From Paramecium sonneborni (lineage: Eukaryota; Ciliophora; Oligohymenophorea; Peniculida; Parameciidae), in contig CAJJDN010000016.1 in the NCBI GenBank assembly GCA_905182985.1, forward strand, positions 643,861 through 707,860: 64,000 nucleotides of DNA, written 5' to 3'. Below, one piece after another: positions 59,061 to 64,000 of the stretch (the stretch's first letter is position 1; the number at the start of each line of letters is the position of its first letter). The notes beneath the pieces were generated by a model that searched no databases, was not told the origin of the DNA, and saw nothing but the letters and a program-made list of their open reading frames with translations. Made by a program: the position numbers and the translations under genes.

Positions 59061-61867
59061 ATGGATGATAATTATTTCACAAATATGGATTCTAGTCGTG
59101 TCTTAAACTTTTTCGCATAAAGTTAGAATCTTAAATTTTTTCAAATCCAAAAAATAAATGAAGAAATAAATTGTTACAAAGAAGAAATATTTAGATATAG
59201 TAATATGGTAAACAATTTTGTTCATTAATTACGAATGTTAATCCCAGAAGATAATATTAAACTAAAAAATAAATCGATTAAACATAAATGGATTAAGTTA
59301 TTTGTAGACCAGAATAGAATGACATATTGGATTCATCAAGATTATTGCACATATTTAATTTATCATAAAATTTCTCTTCCATAAATAAAGAAGGATCTCA
59401 ATTAACAATATAATATTAGAGAAGCTTTTGAAGATATTGTTACCGAATATATTTTTGAAATAAATTAAAAGTTTTTTGAATTCATGTTATAAGTAAATCC
59501 ATATTCTCAAGATACAATATAATTTAAATTCGATAATTTAGGATTCTATTAAATGATCGAGTATTTATATGATATAGACGATATTTTAACAGAAGAAGAA
59601 TTATGTAAAATTTTATTTCATATAAAAAAAACAATGGATAACTTAATAGAAAATGAAAATTAAAAAGTAATTTAAATAATCTAAAAGTAATATAAAGATT
59701 TTCTGGAAAATACAGCAATAGATCCTTGCAGTTATCCTCAAGACTTTAGTTATAATGATTTTGGAGATGGTTTAGAAACAGTATAACTAATATCAAAATA
59801 AGATAATATACAAGCAATTGATGAAAGTTAGAACTTAGATATACTTGAAAATGGAATATATAGTTTCTAACATAAAAAGACAATAATTATCCTTGAAATT
59901 TTCAACAATTAAAAAAATGCTTATATAATCAATGAATTTGAATATTATCAAATAACTTCTAATATTATTGAAAAACTCTAAAAGTTTACAATAAATAGAA
60001 TTAAAACAATAAAATTATCTATTAAGGAAGCTTATATTTTGATCAAAATGCTAAAGAAGAAAAAGTAGTTTGAAAAATATAAAAATTAAACTTTATAAAT
60101 ATATAAAAAAAGTGAATTTGAAGAAATTAATAGAGAATTAAGTAATTAAACAGAATAATTTTAATAAATTTAGTAAAAAATATTATAATTTGTTACTAAA
60201 ATAACTCCTTAATCAAAAAACTACAAAGATATCTATTCGTTAAATTTTGTTGAATTACTAAAAAAACAAGTTAATTTTCAAATAATACCAAGTAAAGAAT
60301 TTGATTATGATTTAAAAAAAATAGAATTTTAAGAATAAATTTTAGCAGAAGTTCTTGTAGATAAATAATAAAATACATTAGGTGTAGTTGTATATATAAA
60401 TAAATAGTAAATATTAGTATTACTAAAAAATACATAAGACATTAAAAATCATGATAATAAATTAGATGAGGAAGAATTTCGAATTCATTGTTAAATGTCA
60501 AATAAATTTGAAAATTCTAAAAGAACTTTATTAATATAAACAAATGTTAAAGAAATTAAGCCAGGTGTTGCATAATTTTATGTTTCATTGTTGCTACATA
60601 AATAAGAAAATAATCTTTGTAAACATATAAAGGACTTTTTGGAATTAAAAAGTAATGTATGGATGGTACTTTTGAATTTATTAGTCTGAATAAATCTATA
60701 AAATATTTTATCGTTAAATAATGCATAATAACAATTCATTTTTCTAGAATGACATAAGTTAACAATAAATTGATTAAGCACTCTTGAGATTGAATGCATT
60801 ACTTAAAGAAGAGCCACCAAAATTAGAAAAACAAAAGCTCAAAAAACCAATCTTAATTAATTAAGAAGATGAAACAAGTATAGTTTCATCATAACCTAAC
60901 TATACTTAGTAAACTAAAATGACATCTGAATAAATCAATCATTTTGTTGATAGAATGAATGATAAATATAAACAGTAAATAGTATTTTAAAGTCATTCAT
61001 AGAACTTAGAATAAAATTATTGAGCAGAGAAAAGATAAAATATATTCCCCTATTAAAGTGAATGAAAAAAGTTAATCAATTCTCAAATAAAAAATTCAAA
61101 ATGGTGAATATTAATCATTATATGAAAGAGCTAAAATCAGATAAATTGAAAAACAGGAAAAAATCAAAGAAAATGAAAAACTTAAAGCTTTAGAAGAAAT
61201 GATGAGTATTAAAACTAAATATTGTGAATCAAAATCTGTTGATCATTTTTTACAGAAAATGGATTATTGGATGGAGAAAAAAACATAAAATATATAGAAT
61301 TAATAATAAGAAAAAATAGAAAGAGAATTAGAAGGAGTTACATTTAAACCTAACCTTAATCCATTATCTACAAAGATGGCTAAATAATAGAATAAAGATG
61401 CCGATATATTAGAACGTTTTTAAAAATCAAATCAAAATAAATAGATGAATGAATAAAGATTATTAAAGGATGAATTAAAAAAAACTCCATTCACTCCTAA
61501 ATTAAATAAGAATTCAGTTTTGATTAATAAAAAAGTTTAAAAATAATAACAGTTTAAAAATCATAACTATTTTAAAAACTAATAACCATTAAAATAATCA
61601 AATGATTCAAGTTTTAGGAACTTTAATAGTATTAATCAAAAACAAACTAATCATTCAAAATAATCAAAATCATTTACTCCTGATAATAATCTTATTAAAT
61701 ATTCCACAGAAAAAATAAAAGATGATAATCAAAATAAGAAAAGATCCATTACACCATTAAAATAAAATAAAATCATTCCTAATGTATAAGAAGTAAAATA
61801 TAATCCAAATCTGAAGTTTTTAATGACATTAGTTTAAAACGATATGAATTATTCATCCTTATTTTGA
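59061..61867 (+). CDS. Long orphan protein with two-part structure
   Basis: About 915 residues. The first about 540 codons are open without an intron: MDDNYFTNMDSSRVLNFFAQ, YDIDDILTEEELCKILFHIK and DPCSYPQDFSYNDFGDGLET suggest a folded helical region; no family recognised. Two 28-nt introns (after LELKSN and after DKYKQ) connect it to a Lys/Gln-rich C-terminal part containing REYERAK-like helices and the motif GVTFKPNLNPLSTKM, a short block frequent in protist cytoskeletal proteins. If either intron is not real the gene would end at about 60,690 or 61,023. Ends LVQNDMNYSSLF. Confidence 0.55.
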
Positions 61868-62080
61868 TTTTATATTGACAATCTCTAATATATTACTATA
61901 AAAATAGAAATTTTTATTTATATAAAAATGATTTAATAATTGTAATTAATTTAAAATCATATCTTATTAAAATTAGAAAATTTTAGTTTCTTTATATATA
62001 TTATATCTAATCAAAAATGAAATTAAAATAAACTTTTAAACAGAACTATCATAAAATTTTAAATACTAATTAAATAAACA

Positions 62081-62911
62081 TCATTTTATGATAATGTAAC
62101 AAAATCCATCTGGATTGACAAATGTTGACACTAATAATCTAATTGGAAAATCCAAATTTACTTATAAACCTAGGACATGAATATTTAATTCATTATATTT
62201 CAAACTCTATTTTTATTAATAAATATTTACATCCTCAAAAATTGGTTATAAGATATTTATCAAAGTTTCTTTTACATCTTTCAAAATATGGGATCTTTAA
62301 ATTATATTACCATCAATACATATTCTAATTGGAATGCTTATTTATGATTCTTTTTTTAAACTACTTTAATCCCAAATTTTATCAAAAAATTCATAAAATT
62401 AAGGTCTATAATTATGATCAGAATAGTTTTAAAACATTTTATATTATTATTCTATAGTGAGTGTTTAGAATATTTATTTTTCCCATTTATGTCCATATCT
62501 AATCATACAGGCTTGTTTAAGATTCCAAAAATATCTATTTTTTATATCCATTTAAATGTTATCTGAAATAGGTAAAACATTATCTGGTCTTTTTTTTAAA
62601 TGAACAATAATTTCTACATCTTCATTAATTTTATCAATTTGAACAAAAAAAGGAAGATGCCATTAAATTGTTTAGTCATTATATGATAACCATATAGAAG
62701 ATTTCATTTTATTTGAGAATCTTATAAAATGGTTATAAATTGATTCAAAGTAGAATCCAGGATATTTATTTGAATAAACAATGCAAACATATGGAATACA
62801 TTTAGCATCTTCATCAACTTCCTATAAGATAAATTTTCCAAGAAAAGACTATTCGTTTATTTATTTACGAATATCTTCTAAACTTATATCTACATTGGGC
62901 TATATTTCCAT
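62081..62911 (-). CDS. ATG5: Autophagy protein ATG5
   Basis: Intron-free, 276 residues. ATG5 is conjugated to ATG12 and helps attach ATG8 to lipid during autophagosome growth. The N-terminal ubiquitin-like part has KMKSSIWLSYNDQTIQWHLP, matching the family WFEYxxxPLKWHxPIGVLFD block. The helical linker contains NLKQACMIRYGHKWEK; the lysine used for ATG12 attachment lies in this area but cannot be fixed without alignment. The C-terminal ubiquitin-like part, SIPIRICIDGNIIQRS ... LKDVKETLINIL ... VNPDGFCYIIIK, matches the IPVRI and DxFLHI ends. Start MEIQPNVDISLEDIRKQ. It is at the short end for the family. Confidence 0.85.
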
Positions 62912-63286
62912 ACTCTTAAAATAAAATTAATATATATTTACAATATTTTAAAATTATATATAAAATAAATCATCATATTTATTTAAAAAAAAAGAAAATT
63001 TTTCAATAATTAAGAAAATAGTAATTAAAACTAAAGAAAATGACATGATTTTTAGAATTTCAAGAGACTCATTTTTGTTGCTTAATTTTAATGAATAATT
63101 TACATAGAGTATTGTATTTCATAAATTATAAGTTCACAAATATAAATAAATATATTGAATAATATATATAAGAAAGAGTTTTGTTAAATTTGTTGATCAT
63201 TTTGAATATAGTATAATAAAAATTTGTATTCTATTGTTTATCAAAATTGGGCAAGAAATTAAATCTTTTTTTAAAATATAAAAAAA
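62912..63286. other. Divergent intergenic region
   Basis: 375 bp between the ATG5 and eL20 starts, A+T-rich, with no ORF or RNA gene recognised. Presumed promoters of both. Confidence 0.4.
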
Positions 63287-63969
63287 ATGGTTAAAAATTC
63301 AGCACAAGACCCATAAGATAATTCACTATAAATGAAAGTAATAGATAAAAGTGCTATAGAATTAGATTAGATAATATTTGGTTTCTGGTAGAAGACTTCC
63401 ATCAAAAGAAGATCCAAATCCAAAAGTGATAAGTATGAGAATCTTTGCAAGAAATACAGTGGCTGCAAAAAGCAGATTCTGGTATAGCATTAATTAATGG
63501 TTAGGTGGAATTTAAGAAGATTGAATAAACTTAGACCATCACATGGATAAATCTTAGCAGTATAAGAATTGTTTGAAAGAAGAGACACAAATGTTAAGAC
63601 ATATGGAATTGTTCTTAAATATTAATCAAGAACAACAATTCATAATATGTATAAAGAATTTAGAGATACAACATTAAATGGCGCAGTCTCTTAATTATGT
63701 AATAATATTTGCTAAAGAATATATTAGATTAAGAAATGGCTGGAAATCATAGAGCTTAACCATAAACAATTCATATTCTCAGAACATCAGTTTTAACAAA
63801 GAGTGCTGATATTAAGAGAGGAAAGACTAATTAATACAGAGTATTTTTGATAATTTAGTTTTAGGGTGATTCAATTAAATTCCCAATTGTCAAAACAGTT
63901 CCAAGAGCTAGTCATAAAAAATTCAGAACAGTGTTCAAAGCTAAAAGACCAAACCTCTATAGATCATGA
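63287..63969 (+). CDS. RPL18A: Ribosomal protein eL20 (L18a)
   Basis: 60S subunit protein. Family core: [116 protein letters not shown]. Four introns: 28 nt after SLQMK, 23 nt inside FWW, 29 nt after SQLY, and 24 nt at 63841-63864 after NQYR. The last is a multiple of three and lacks an in-frame TGA; alignment of NQYRGDSIKFP with the family supports its removal. Start [10 protein letters not shown] gives a short N-terminal extension. Ends [10 protein letters not shown]. Confidence 0.95.
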
Positions 63970-64000
63970 ACATGTTATTTTAGTACAATAATCATAATAT

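Noticed and set aside
1..64000. Mobile elements, CRISPR arrays, rRNA genes
   Set aside because: No transposase-like frame, repeat-spacer array or rRNA stretch was seen.

Overview
The window is a piece of ciliate macronuclear DNA, most likely from Paramecium or a close relative. It is about three quarters A+T. Recognisable proteins read through only if TAA and TAG are taken as Gln and TGA is the only stop. Introns are tiny, mostly 20-35 nt, GT...AG. Reading with the standard code gives only short fragments and shadows. Neither end carries telomere-type repeats, so this is an internal segment.

Layout. About 43 genes lie on both strands with gaps often of 20-200 bp. 1-10 kb: RCC1 protein (cut by the window edge), a longin pair joined by polyGln, a MORN pseudokinase, an orphan gene, a Rab GTPase, an acyl-protein thioesterase and an acylated EF-hand protein. 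10-20 kb: an importin-beta family receptor, a small MGNSC protein, an RNA-binding-like protein and an XRN1-type exonuclease. 20-30 kb: a multi-pass membrane protein, a large HEAT-type chromosome protein, a RING/IBR protein, two coiled-coil proteins and a START-domain protein. 30-42 kb: Myb-like factor, EF-hand protein, TBC Rab-GAP, PG-rich ciliary protein, ubiquitin-eL40, a Cys-rich protein, TAF6, PSMA4, CapZ alpha and PIBF1/CEP90. 42-53 kb: a long coiled-coil protein, a coiled-coil/zinc protein, a PH-pseudokinase, a hybrid histidine kinase and a tristetraprolin-type CCCH protein. 53-64 kb: mitochondrial uS5, a second CCCH protein, an ammonium transporter, a membrane-anchored purple acid phosphatase, a long orphan protein, ATG5 and eL20.

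The genes do not form an operon-like pathway. Several share themes (membrane traffic: longins, Rab, TBC, APT; cilia and basal bodies: CEP90, PG-rich protein; RNA turnover: XRN1 and two CCCH proteins), but linkage in ciliates does not imply joint function. The most unusual items are the double longin/polyGln gene, two pseudokinases lacking catalytic residues, a hybrid histidine kinase with an altered H-box, and introns whose length is a multiple of three and which lack an in-frame stop, including one inside a zinc finger. Exon joins were deduced by eye; ends and internal junctions marked uncertain should be treated so.
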